Shown here piece by piece: positions 57,485 to 64,000 of a DNA stretch of 64,000 bases. Origin of the DNA: Gammaproteobacteria bacterium (GTDB taxonomy: Bacteria; Pseudomonadota; Gammaproteobacteria; Pseudomonadales; Azotimanducaceae). The position numbers were made by a program, and so were the translations under genes. Location of the stretch: the NCBI GenBank assembly GCA_009840545.1, contig VXNM01000010.1, positions 62,001 through 126,000 on the forward strand. Direction: 5' to 3'. The notes beneath the pieces are model-generated. The model saw only the letters and a program-made list of their open reading frames with translations, was not told the DNA's origin and did no database searches. Position 1 is the first letter of the stretch. Each line of letters starts with the position of its first letter.

Positions 57485-58159
57485 CTATAAACTTGCTACT
57501 GATCCGTCCCGTTTAGCAATCAGGACAAGATCTGGTCTGTGTGCGACAAATAGTCCGACGGTTACCACTCCGGGCAGGTTATTTATTGTTTGTTCAAGAC
57601 ATCCCGGATCGTCGATTGTGAGCCCGCCCACATCCACAATTATGTTGCCATTTTCGGTTAGCCCCGTGCGCACGTGTGGGTCGCCTCCTATGGATCGTGC
57701 AAATTGCTTGACTACGGTTCGAGCCGATGGAATAACTTCGATTGGCAATGGAAACGCTCCCAATCGATCTACAAGCTTCGATTCATCCACAATACAGACA
57801 AAGTGCTTGGACATTGAAGTCACAATCTTTTCTTGGGTGAGTGCGCCGCCGCCGCCTTTGATAAGTGCTCGTGACCCATCGACTTCGTCTGCGCCATCGA
57901 CATAAACGTCGGCACTACAGACCTTGTGCGTTTCAAGGACTGTGATACCGTGATCTTTCAGCCTCGATGTACTGGCAATTGAGCTCGAAATAGTCGCCTT
58001 AAAGGAGTCCTTGATCTCCACAAGCATGTCGATGAAGAAATTGACAGTGCTGCCCGTTCCGACACCAACGACTGATTCTGGATTGATGTCTTCAGTTACA
58101 TGATCTAGTGCAGCACGAGCCACCCGTCGCTTCAACTCGTCTTGATCGGGTTCAGTCAA
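57485..58159 (-). CDS. rpiA: Ribose-5-phosphate isomerase A
   Basis: Interconverts ribose-5-P and ribulose-5-P. The 224-residue protein has VVGVGTGSTVNFFID, DVYVDGADEVDGSRALIKGGGGAL (read in parts: DGADE and KGGGGAL) and ESKLVDRLG with the catalytic-site Lys/Asp/Glu features of RpiA. Its ATG overlaps the def stop by 8 bp, so it belongs to the zapB-zapA-6S-fau-def-rpiA series on this strand. Confidence 0.96.
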   Translation of the reverse strand: MTEPDQDELKRRVARAALDHVTEDINPESVVGVGTGSTVNFFIDMLVEIKDSFKATISSSIASTSRLKDHGITVLETHKVCSADVYVDGADEVDGSRALIKGGGGALTQEKIVTSMSKHFVCIVDESKLVDRLGAFPLPIEVIPSARTVVKQFARSIGGDPHVRTGLTENGNIIVDVGGLTIDDPGCLEQTINNLPGVVTVGLFVAHRPDLVLIAKRDGSVASL

Positions 58160-58700
58160 CAGTATTCCCCAATTTTGCCAATCGCTCGAATTCTTCTTCG
58201 AACAGGAGTTGCTTCATATCCGCTATTCGATCGACATAGAGGACTCCATCCAAATGGTCGAACTCATGCTGGATCACTGTCGCTTGAAAACCTGAGAATT
58301 CCTGAGAATGCTCTCCGAGTTCCAGGTCTTTGTAGTCGACTCGAACGCACTGCGGTCTCTCGACCCAACCTCGCAAACCAGGTACCGATAGACATCCTTC
58401 CCAAAATCCCGCGCAAGGAGAATCGAGAATGGATACCGTGGGATTTACAAATACTGTCAATGACAACGACTCCAGATCCCCGTATCTGGAGCCTTCACTT
58501 GGAATTTCAATCAATGCCAAGCGTACGCTTTCGTTGACTTGTGGCGCTGCTAGACCAATACCTCCGTAGTCGTGCAATGTATCGGTCATGTCGCTCACGA
58601 GTCGCGCAATTTCGTCACTAAGAATTTCGGAGTCGGACAGGGGGCGAGCTACTTTACGAAGTGTCGGGTGACCCATGCGAATGATCTTGCGTACAGCCAA
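58152..58700 (-). CDS. def: Peptide deformylase
   Basis: Iron/zinc enzyme removing the formyl group from nascent proteins. From the TTG at 58700, preceded by GGAG, the product has 182 residues starting MAVRKIIRMGHPTLRKVA, the usual N-terminus. Motif 1 is GIGLAAPQV, motif 2 EGCLSVPG (metal Cys) and motif 3 QHEFDHLDG (metal His pair and Glu). A longer reading to 58784 lies inside fau and is rejected. fau ends one base upstream of the start. Confidence 0.95.
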   Translation of the reverse strand: MAVRKIIRMGHPTLRKVARPLSDSEILSDEIARLVSDMTDTLHDYGGIGLAAPQVNESVRLALIEIPSEGSRYGDLESLSLTVFVNPTVSILDSPCAGFWEGCLSVPGLRGWVERPQCVRVDYKDLELGEHSQEFSGFQATVIQHEFDHLDGVLYVDRIADMKQLLFEEEFERLAKLGNTVD

Positions 58701-58701
58701 T

Positions 58702-59238
58702 TCAATTCTCCCGTAGGACTTTTCCGGCAGCTGCACTAAACAACCGCCATTGTTGTTCCGTGACAACAGCATCCAATGAAACATCTGTCAGCTTCGTGGA
58801 GAACTCGTCATTCAACTGAAACTCGTGTGCAATTCCCAGAGTCATGGGCCGACTCTCCGGCTCCAGCATCCGATCATAGTGACCACCTCCACGTCCTAGG
58901 CGATTGCCCGTTGTCGAGAAAGCGACTAACGGAAGCAACATCAAATCGATAGAGCTCAGATGAACGCTCTCAATGCGATCCGGTTCCAGAATGTCGAACG
59001 CGCCACGAACGAACTGCTGTTGGGGTGTCAGACGTGCGAACCGCATTTCTCCCTTTCGGAAATGGGGCACTGCTACGGTGATCCCATTCTCATGAAACCA
59101 ACTGAATGCTCTGGATAGATCAATTTCACCATCGTTGGCCATATACCCAGCTACGCAGCTGAAGTTACCGATGTCTAATCGATTCCTAAGATTCTCTGTG
59201 AGTCGTGCAGAGTGCTCACGCAGCAAATACGGCGACAT
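58702..59238 (-). CDS. fau: 5-formyltetrahydrofolate cyclo-ligase (Fau/YgfA)
   Basis: Converts 5-formyl-THF to methenyl-THF. The first ATG (59238) gives 178 residues with MANDGEID, LVAFSTTGNRLGRGGGHYD (the conserved G-x-R-x-G-x-GGG-x-YD site) and GIAHEFQL. In the same frame, eight residues just upstream read QIRSARRT, which match the basic N-terminal motif of the family (IRQRRR in E. coli as I recall it). No ATG/GTG/TTG exists there; ATA 59259 or ATT 59271 are the only candidates. It lies directly downstream of 6S RNA, the conserved order. Confidence 0.93.
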   Translation of the reverse strand: MSPYLLREHSARLTENLRNRLDIGNFSCVAGYMANDGEIDLSRAFSWFHENGITVAVPHFRKGEMRFARLTPQQQFVRGAFDILEPDRIESVHLSSIDLMLLPLVAFSTTGNRLGRGGGHYDRMLEPESRPMTLGIAHEFQLNDEFSTKLTDVSLDAVVTEQQWRLFSAAAGKVLREN

Positions 59239-59309
59239 GGTTCTTCGAGCCGATCGTATCTGCGTTCGAATCTGATCGTTGAGATTGGTGATTGCGTCGA
59301 TCGCTCAAT

Positions 59310-59503
59310 ACCAAGGGGTGTGCTTCCGGGATGCAGTGAGCGGTCAGACCCTGAACCGTTGTGGTTCAAGGCGGTGACCCGGGAAAGGCATTAGGCTTCC
59401 GGCACGTTAGTCCGCCGGCCTGCACACCAACAATTCACCAGTGTCTCCTAAATTTCTTCTAACGGTTCGGGACGAAAACCAACTCGCAGACACCCCGGAG
59501 ACT
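59310..59503 (-). ncRNA. ssrS: 6S RNA (ssrS)
   Basis: Regulatory RNA that mimics an open promoter and sequesters sigma-70 RNA polymerase in stationary phase. About 194 nt on the minus strand between zapA and fau, its conserved location. The terminal stem is GGGGUGU (59496-59490) with ACACCCC (59321-59315). The 3' half has CCUUGAACC followed by GGUUCAGGG, as in E. coli 6S. The 5' part includes GGCGGACU and CCGGAAGCCU, like the CCGUCCGAGAAGCCUU segment there. Ends are estimated from the promoter and stem. Confidence 0.85.
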
Positions 59504-59509
59504 GTTGGA

Positions 59510-59515
59510 ATTATA
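59510..59515 (-). promoter_or_regulatory. -10 box of the 6S RNA promoter
   Basis: A perfect TATAAT on the minus strand, with the A at 59503 seven bases downstream as probable start. No strong -35 is seen at 17 bp. Confidence 0.6.
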
Positions 59516-59627
59516 GAAAGGTACAGAGGAAACGAGCATCTATATCGGTGCACTGTGCACGGGAAAGTACTGTCTCGGTTAGCACAACTCGCAGGTTTAC
59601 GGGTTGGGACACTGGATAAGAGACTAA

Positions 59628-59927
59628 CTAAAAGAGCTCTTTGGAATTCTCCAGCACACGGTTCTTAAGTCGATCCACGCGTTGTGTCAATTCGTCGAGC
59701 TCTTCTTGTTGTCGGGCAATAGTCCCGATGAGATTAACCGCTACAGCGATAGCGAGTTTTTCGTTGCTGAATACGTCAGTCACAAGTGACTCGCGCATGT
59801 CTTTCATGTAGTCGTTCAAAGTTCGTGCCGACTGTTGCAACGACTCGACGTCTTCTGGCATGCACTGTAGTCGATATTGCTTCTGAAGTATTTGGACGTT
59901 CACTTCAACGGGAGATATATCCGTCAT
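59628..59927 (-). CDS. zapA: Cell division protein ZapA
   Basis: FtsZ-ring cross-linking protein. The 99 residues have the N-terminal globular part (MTDISPVEVNVQILQKQYRL split: VEVNVQILQKQYRLQC), DVESLQQSARTLNDYMKDMR, and a C-terminal coiled coil ending in RQQEELDELTQRV. Its ATG overlaps the stop of the ZapB-like gene (TAATG). 6S RNA lies about 125 bp downstream, with its own -10. Confidence 0.92.
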   Translation of the reverse strand: MTDISPVEVNVQILQKQYRLQCMPEDVESLQQSARTLNDYMKDMRESLVTDVFSNEKLAIAVAVNLIGTIARQQEELDELTQRVDRLKNRVLENSKELF

Positions 59928-60136
59928 TAGGCGTTTGCCTGCATGGACTGTAGTTTATGAATAGTTTGATCTATACAATTTTCGACACTTTCAAACTTCT
60001 TGAACAAGCGTCGACGCTCTTCCATCCACTGTTCGTGCGTCTTTATGAGCCGCGAATTCTGTTCCTGTAGTCTCTTGCAACGTTGAATAAGTTCATCGAC
60101 CACAGACTCCAAGTCTGAAAGTGCTTCGGTTGACAT
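59927..60136 (-). CDS. ZapB-like coiled-coil protein (TIGR02449 type)
   Basis: A 69-residue, almost wholly coiled-coil protein (heptads through VVDELIQRCKRLQEQNSRL). Short proteins of this type precede zapA in many gammaproteobacteria. It likely bridges ZapA to other Z-ring parts, as ZapB does, but this is inferred from shape and position. It is divergent from ygfB across 84 bp. Confidence 0.8.
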   Translation of the reverse strand: MSTEALSDLESVVDELIQRCKRLQEQNSRLIKTHEQWMEERRRLFKKFESVENCIDQTIHKLQSMQANA

Positions 60137-60220
60137 AAGGCGGACAAATTCGGTGGGACGACACGCATTTTAATGGAACGATGAGCAATTCAGGACGCTG
60201 GACAAACCCCTTCAAGTGTC

Positions 60221-60715
60221 ATGGATGACCTAACCGAACTCTTGGTTCTCACATCCATAGCATTGCCTGAATGGGAATTGCATGGTCTGGTTGTAGGTGT
60301 CGTTGTGGCGATGAGGGAAGAGGATCCAATTTCGGCAGCTCGTATTGTTGAAGACTTACGCCCGGGACTGTGCACACAGTCTCATTTGAGTGAATTGTGC
60401 GGCACCGTGTTCAAGCAGATCAGTGCGGAAGACTTTTCGTTCCATCCACTCTTGCCCGATGACGAAGAGCACATCGAAGTTCGTCTCCAAGCACTTGGGG
60501 AATGGGTCACAGCATTCCTTGAAGGCTTCAACAGTTTGGAACATGCAAGAGACGGGGAAATCGAAGAAGCGCTCTCCGACTTTGGAGAGATATCCAAAGT
60601 GGATCCAAACGTGGAAAATACCCCCGACACAGAATCGTCCTACATCGATGTCGTAGAGTTTGTGCGCGTTGGCACAATGTTGATCCACGGCATCGTGCAA
60701 CAAGGCAAAAGTTAA
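60221..60715 (+). CDS. ygfB: UPF0149 family protein YgfB
   Basis: A 164-residue all-helical protein of the UPF0149 family. Recognisable are ELHGLVVGVVVA near the start, PDDEEHIEVRLQALGEWVTAFLEGF (in parts) and the acidic EEALSDFGEISKVD. In Pseudomonas YgfB relatives affect beta-lactamase regulation; here the function is unknown. Its TAA overlaps the pepP ATG by one base, opening the ygfB-pepP-ubiH-gcvT operon. Confidence 0.92.
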   Translation: MDDLTELLVLTSIALPEWELHGLVVGVVVAMREEDPISAARIVEDLRPGLCTQSHLSELCGTVFKQISAEDFSFHPLLPDDEEHIEVRLQALGEWVTAFLEGFNSLEHARDGEIEEALSDFGEISKVDPNVENTPDTESSYIDVVEFVRVGTMLIHGIVQQGKS

Positions 60716-62028
60716 TGGACAAGCTCGAGTACTCTCATAGAAGGGACCGGCTCATGGCCGCAATCGGTCCCAATAGCGTCGCAATCGTTGCGGGAGCAAA
60801 AGAGCTACGGCGCAATGGCGACACGCACTTTCCTTTTCGACAGGAAAGTGACTTCTTTTACCTAACCGGATTCGCTGAGCCCAACGCCGTTCTGGTCTTG
60901 GCACCCTGTGCGGAAAAAGCCGAAGCTACGATCTTCCTGAATCCAAAAGATCCGAGCGCCGAACAGTGGACGGGAATTCGCCTAGGAGTTGATGCCGCAC
61001 CAGAACGATTGGGTATTGATCAAGCGTTTGACGTGGCCAGCATGGATGAAGAACTACCAAAGCTCATTGAAGGACGGCGAGCACTACATGCGCTCTTTGG
61101 CTTTGATGGCGACTTTGATCAGAGGATATTTTCTTGGATCAACAAAGTAAAGTCTCAGCGCCGCCCTCATCCTGGGGAATTCGTCAATCTCGCACAGTCG
61201 CTGCACGAGCTTAGAGTAATCAAGTCTCCCTTGGAGCAGGATCAGATGCAACGAGCCGCGGACATCACTGCGAAAGCCCACATCCGAGCGATGACTTCAT
61301 GTGAACCAGGTAAGAGCGAATGGAATCTCGAAGGAGAGCTACTTGCTGAGTTCATGACTAACGGTGCTCGATTTTCTGCCTATCCCAGTATCGTCGCGAG
61401 TGGCGAGAACGCGTGCATCATGCATTACATAGAAAACGATGCAACTCTCAACGACGGGGATCTCGTACTCATCGATGCTGGGTGCGAACTCGATCATTAC
61501 GCCTCCGATGTAACTCGAACATTCCCAGTGAACGGCAAGTTCTCGCCGGAGCAACACGACTTGTATCAATTGTGTCTAGAAGCCCAAAAAGCAGCGATCG
61601 CATCGGTGTCACCGGACCGAAGATTTAGCGATCCGCATGAAGCAGCCAGACGGGTACTAACCCAAGGATTGATAGACCTCGACATCATCGATTGCGAATC
61701 GGTAGATGACGCAATCGAAGCAGGAAAGGAAAAGAAATTTCTCGTCCACCGCTGCTCTCACTGGCTGGGATTGGACGTTCACGACGTGGGAATGTTCGAG
61801 GACAACGGAAAGTCTCGCGTACTTGAACCAGGAATGGTTCTGACAGTCGAACCGGGCATTTACATTCCATCCAACGAGCAAATGCAAGAAGTGGCTTCCA
61901 AGTGGCGAGGAATAGGCGTTCGAATCGAAGACGATGTGTTAGTAACTGAAGACGGCAATCGTGTCCTATCCGCGAAAGCACCGAAGGAACTTGGCGATAT
62001 CGAGTCACTGATGGCTAATGGACTTTGA
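60715..62028 (+). CDS. pepP: Xaa-Pro aminopeptidase PepP
   Basis: Mn-dependent metallopeptidase removing N-terminal residues before proline. The 437-residue protein has the N-terminal domain with FPFRQESDFFYLTGF and the pita-bread domain with metal ligands in VLIDAGCELDHYASDVTRTF (two Asp), HWLGLDVHD, LEPGMVLTVEPGIYI and the final GVRIEDDVLV (Glu). Length fits. It overlaps ubiH by 11 bp. Confidence 0.96.
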   Translation: MDKLEYSHRRDRLMAAIGPNSVAIVAGAKELRRNGDTHFPFRQESDFFYLTGFAEPNAVLVLAPCAEKAEATIFLNPKDPSAEQWTGIRLGVDAAPERLGIDQAFDVASMDEELPKLIEGRRALHALFGFDGDFDQRIFSWINKVKSQRRPHPGEFVNLAQSLHELRVIKSPLEQDQMQRAADITAKAHIRAMTSCEPGKSEWNLEGELLAEFMTNGARFSAYPSIVASGENACIMHYIENDATLNDGDLVLIDAGCELDHYASDVTRTFPVNGKFSPEQHDLYQLCLEAQKAAIASVSPDRRFSDPHEAARRVLTQGLIDLDIIDCESVDDAIEAGKEKKFLVHRCSHWLGLDVHDVGMFEDNGKSRVLEPGMVLTVEPGIYIPSNEQMQEVASKWRGIGVRIEDDVLVTEDGNRVLSAKAPKELGDIESLMANGL

Positions 62029-63181
62029 TGTCATCGTAAGTGGTGCAGGTTTGACAGGGTCCGCTACCGCCTTGGCCTTGCACCAAAAGGGATTTCGCGT
62101 TGCTTTGATTAAAGCCTCCGATCCCGCAACATCGGAGGGACGATTTGGACATGACCTCCGTACGCTTGCACTCTCACCGGTAAACGTTAATTGGTTCAAG
62201 ACTCTCGACTTCGAAGACTCCATCTTCCGTTATCCCGTCGAACGAATGCAAGTGTGGGAACACGACGGATCGGGTCTTGTCACATTCGACGCTCACACGG
62301 TCGGTCTCACAAGTCTGGCATCAATCTTTGAACACAGTCCGCTAATCGAGGCTTGTAGAACCAAGATTCAGAACGATGTCGAGGTGTTCGACCACACACA
62401 AATCGTCGAATTGGACAGCACAAATAAGTCCGTACAGCTGAGCAAAGGACTATCGATCAGCTGCAAGCTCCTTTGTATAGCCGAGGGCCCAAATAGTCTT
62501 ACCCGAGAGATTGCTGGATCGGCTTGGGAATCACAAGAACTAGGTCACTCTGCATTGGTTACATTGGCAAGAACAGAACACGGACACAGAAATACTGCGT
62601 GGCAAAAATTTGGTGATGGAATACTTGCGTTTCTACCCTTCGAAGGCAATCTAGTCTCGGTTATATGGAGCCTGGACAATGCGCGATGTCAACAATTGCT
62701 CTCTTTCAAAGACGACGAGTTTGCAAAACTACTCACAGAAACAAGTGAACGCGTCTGCGGAAAAATAGTCGAAATCGACGAACGAAAGGCTTTTTCGCTC
62801 AAACAATCATTGGCAAGTACGTTCTGTCCCAAGTCCTGGGTAGTTGTCATTGGTGACGCTGCTCATACTTTGCACCCACTTTCGGGACAAGGCGTGAATC
62901 TGGGATTGGAAGACGCGAGAACTCTTGTCAATTACCTCGGAAACGAATCAATGGGGTTCTTTAATCCTACATCGCTCACAAGGTTTGCGCACAAACGACG
63001 GCTCAAAGCTCGGCAGATGCTTCTCGCCATGGCGTTCTTCTTGAACGCTTGGTCATGGAAGCGACCCGGTTCCCGCTGGGTTCGGAACGTAGGAATCAGA
63101 GCGTTCAACAGAGTGGGCTTCATCAAGCACCAAGTAATGCGTGAAGCCGTTGGATTCGGAGCACTAGGAAGCCTGGATTGA
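62018..63181 (+). CDS. ubiH: UbiH/UbiI-family ubiquinone-biosynthesis hydroxylase
   Basis: FAD monooxygenase acting on ubiquinone precursors at the inner membrane. The 387 residues have the FAD motif VSGAGLTGSATALALHQKG, the middle segment LCIAEGPNS (DG-type), and the second FAD motif GDAAHTLHPLSGQGVNLGLEDA. In E. coli two such genes, ubiH and ubiI, follow pepP; here only one is present and gcvT follows directly. Which ring position it hydroxylates cannot be told. Confidence 0.85.
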   Translation: MDFDVIVSGAGLTGSATALALHQKGFRVALIKASDPATSEGRFGHDLRTLALSPVNVNWFKTLDFEDSIFRYPVERMQVWEHDGSGLVTFDAHTVGLTSLASIFEHSPLIEACRTKIQNDVEVFDHTQIVELDSTNKSVQLSKGLSISCKLLCIAEGPNSLTREIAGSAWESQELGHSALVTLARTEHGHRNTAWQKFGDGILAFLPFEGNLVSVIWSLDNARCQQLLSFKDDEFAKLLTETSERVCGKIVEIDERKAFSLKQSLASTFCPKSWVVVIGDAAHTLHPLSGQGVNLGLEDARTLVNYLGNESMGFFNPTSLTRFAHKRRLKARQMLLAMAFFLNAWSWKRPGSRWVRNVGIRAFNRVGFIKHQVMREAVGFGALGSLD

Positions 63182-64000
63182 AGACACATCTTTACAGTAG
63201 CCATGTCGAGCTCGGCGCAAAGATGGTTGACTTTTTCGGATGGCAAATGCCGCTGCATTACGGCTCTCAAATTGAAGAACATCATTCAGTGCGCCAAGCA
63301 GCAGGAATGTTTGATGTCTCGCATATGCTTCCTGTCGACTTCAACGGTGAGGATAGCCAACGATTCCTTCAATTGATGTTGGCCAGTGATGTCGAAAAGA
63401 AATTGAATCAAAACGGGCGGGCGACTTATACCGTCATGCTCAACGAAAACGGTGGAATCATCGACGACCTCATCGTGTATAGACTTGCTGACCAAACCTA
63501 TCGTGCAATTTTCAATGCTGGTACAGCAACGGCAGATTTGGAATGGATTCAATCCAAGGCTGTTTCACAGTTCAGTGTCGACATTTCTCCTAGGCATGAC
63601 TTGAACATACTTGCAATACAAGGTCCCGACGCCCTGACAAAGTCATCCAATGTCTTCGGAACCACTCCCCCGGAGGAACTGAAACCTTTTCGATGCATTG
63701 AGTCTAATGGCTTTTTCGTAGGTAGAACTGGCTATACGGGCGAAGATGGCATTGAAGTTTTGTGCGGAACAGAGCAAGCTAAATTGCTCTGGGAATCATT
63801 GCACGATATGGGTGTTCGCCCTTGTGGATTGGGCGCGCGAGACACATTGCGACTGGAAGCTGGACTGAATCTCAATGGGCAAGATATGAACCCGGACATC
63901 TCTCCACTGGCAAGCGCATTGGGATGGGTAGTAGATTGGGACCCGGAGGAGAGACAGTTCATCGGTCGACAAGCATTGACACAGGAGCGAACTCGAGGTC
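63178..64000 (+). CDS. gcvT: Glycine cleavage system T protein (3' part outside window)
   Basis: Aminomethyltransferase of glycine cleavage. A TTG overlapping the ubiH stop by 4 bp starts the frame (LKTHLYSSHVELGAKMVDFF), which matches the E. coli N-terminus in register. Visible are MPLHYGSQIEEHHSVRQAAG, MFDVSHM, GIIDDLIVYR and RTGYTGEDGIE, about 274 residues, then the window ends. The gcvT-gcvH-gcvP set is probably beyond the edge. Confidence 0.93.
   Translation, partial: MKTHLYSSHVELGAKMVDFFGWQMPLHYGSQIEEHHSVRQAAGMFDVSHMLPVDFNGEDSQRFLQLMLASDVEKKLNQNGRATYTVMLNENGGIIDDLIVYRLADQTYRAIFNAGTATADLEWIQSKAVSQFSVDISPRHDLNILAIQGPDALTKSSNVFGTTPPEELKPFRCIESNGFFVGRTGYTGEDGIEVLCGTEQAKLLWESLHDMGVRPCGLGARDTLRLEAGLNLNGQDMNPDISPLASALGWVVDWDPEERQFIGRQALTQERTRG

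Overview
The window reads as ordinary chromosome of an uncultured, probably marine, gammaproteobacterium. Three linkage groups support this: the LPS-transport/sigma-54/nitrogen-PTS block (yrbG-kdsC-lptC-lptA-lptB-rpoN-hpf-ptsN-rapZ-ptsO), the mreBCD-yhdP-tldD block, and the zapA-6S RNA-fau cluster facing ygfB-pepP-ubiH-gcvT. Base composition is roughly balanced. Gene density is very high, with many 1-10 bp overlaps and many GTG/TTG starts. I saw no IS elements, prophage, CRISPR array or tRNA.

Layout. 1-5.5 kb: a truncated YejF-like peptide ABC ATPase, a cysteine-free Fur, an AlkD-like repair protein, a membrane-anchored haem c/PQQ dehydrogenase and ZapE. 5.6-14.3 kb: ibaG-murA on the minus strand and, divergent from it, the long yrbG-to-ptsO operon that couples LPS export, sigma-54 and PTS-Ntr control of envelope synthesis. 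14.3-23.5 kb (minus strand): mreB-mreC-mreD-yhdP-tldD-pmbA, covering cell shape, phospholipid transport and a metalloprotease pair. 23.9-28.2 kb: gatCAB with a thioredoxin-reductase-like ferredoxin-NADP reductase.

28.3-39.0 kb is the distinctive accessory part. A 1414-residue TonB-dependent receptor carrying calcium-type DxDGDG loops is followed, after a strong terminator, by two consecutive copies of a two-gene module: a TPR lipoprotein plus a CRTAC1-type lipoprotein with seven Ca-binding propeller loops and a C-terminal ASPIC/UnbV domain. This is the best candidate for an undescribed system; I suggest a cell-surface binding or uptake machine, with unknown substrate.

39.4-49.8 kb: a YfcE-like phosphodiesterase, a DUF1499 membrane protein, a YrbL-like protein with a zinc-ribbon methyltransferase, a caa3-type cytochrome oxidase operon, alanine dehydrogenase, and an orphan protein that looks like a catalytically dead ChpA/CheA C-terminal half. 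49.7-56.6 kb: metK-metF, divergent from tkt-pgk and an FAD-linked 2-hydroxyacid dehydrogenase. 56.7-64.0 kb: a small membrane protein, then rpiA, def, fau, 6S RNA, zapA and a ZapB-like gene on the minus strand, opposite ygfB-pepP-ubiH-gcvT on the plus strand, with gcvT cut by the window end.

All names come from reading translated sequence and gene order; no database search was run.
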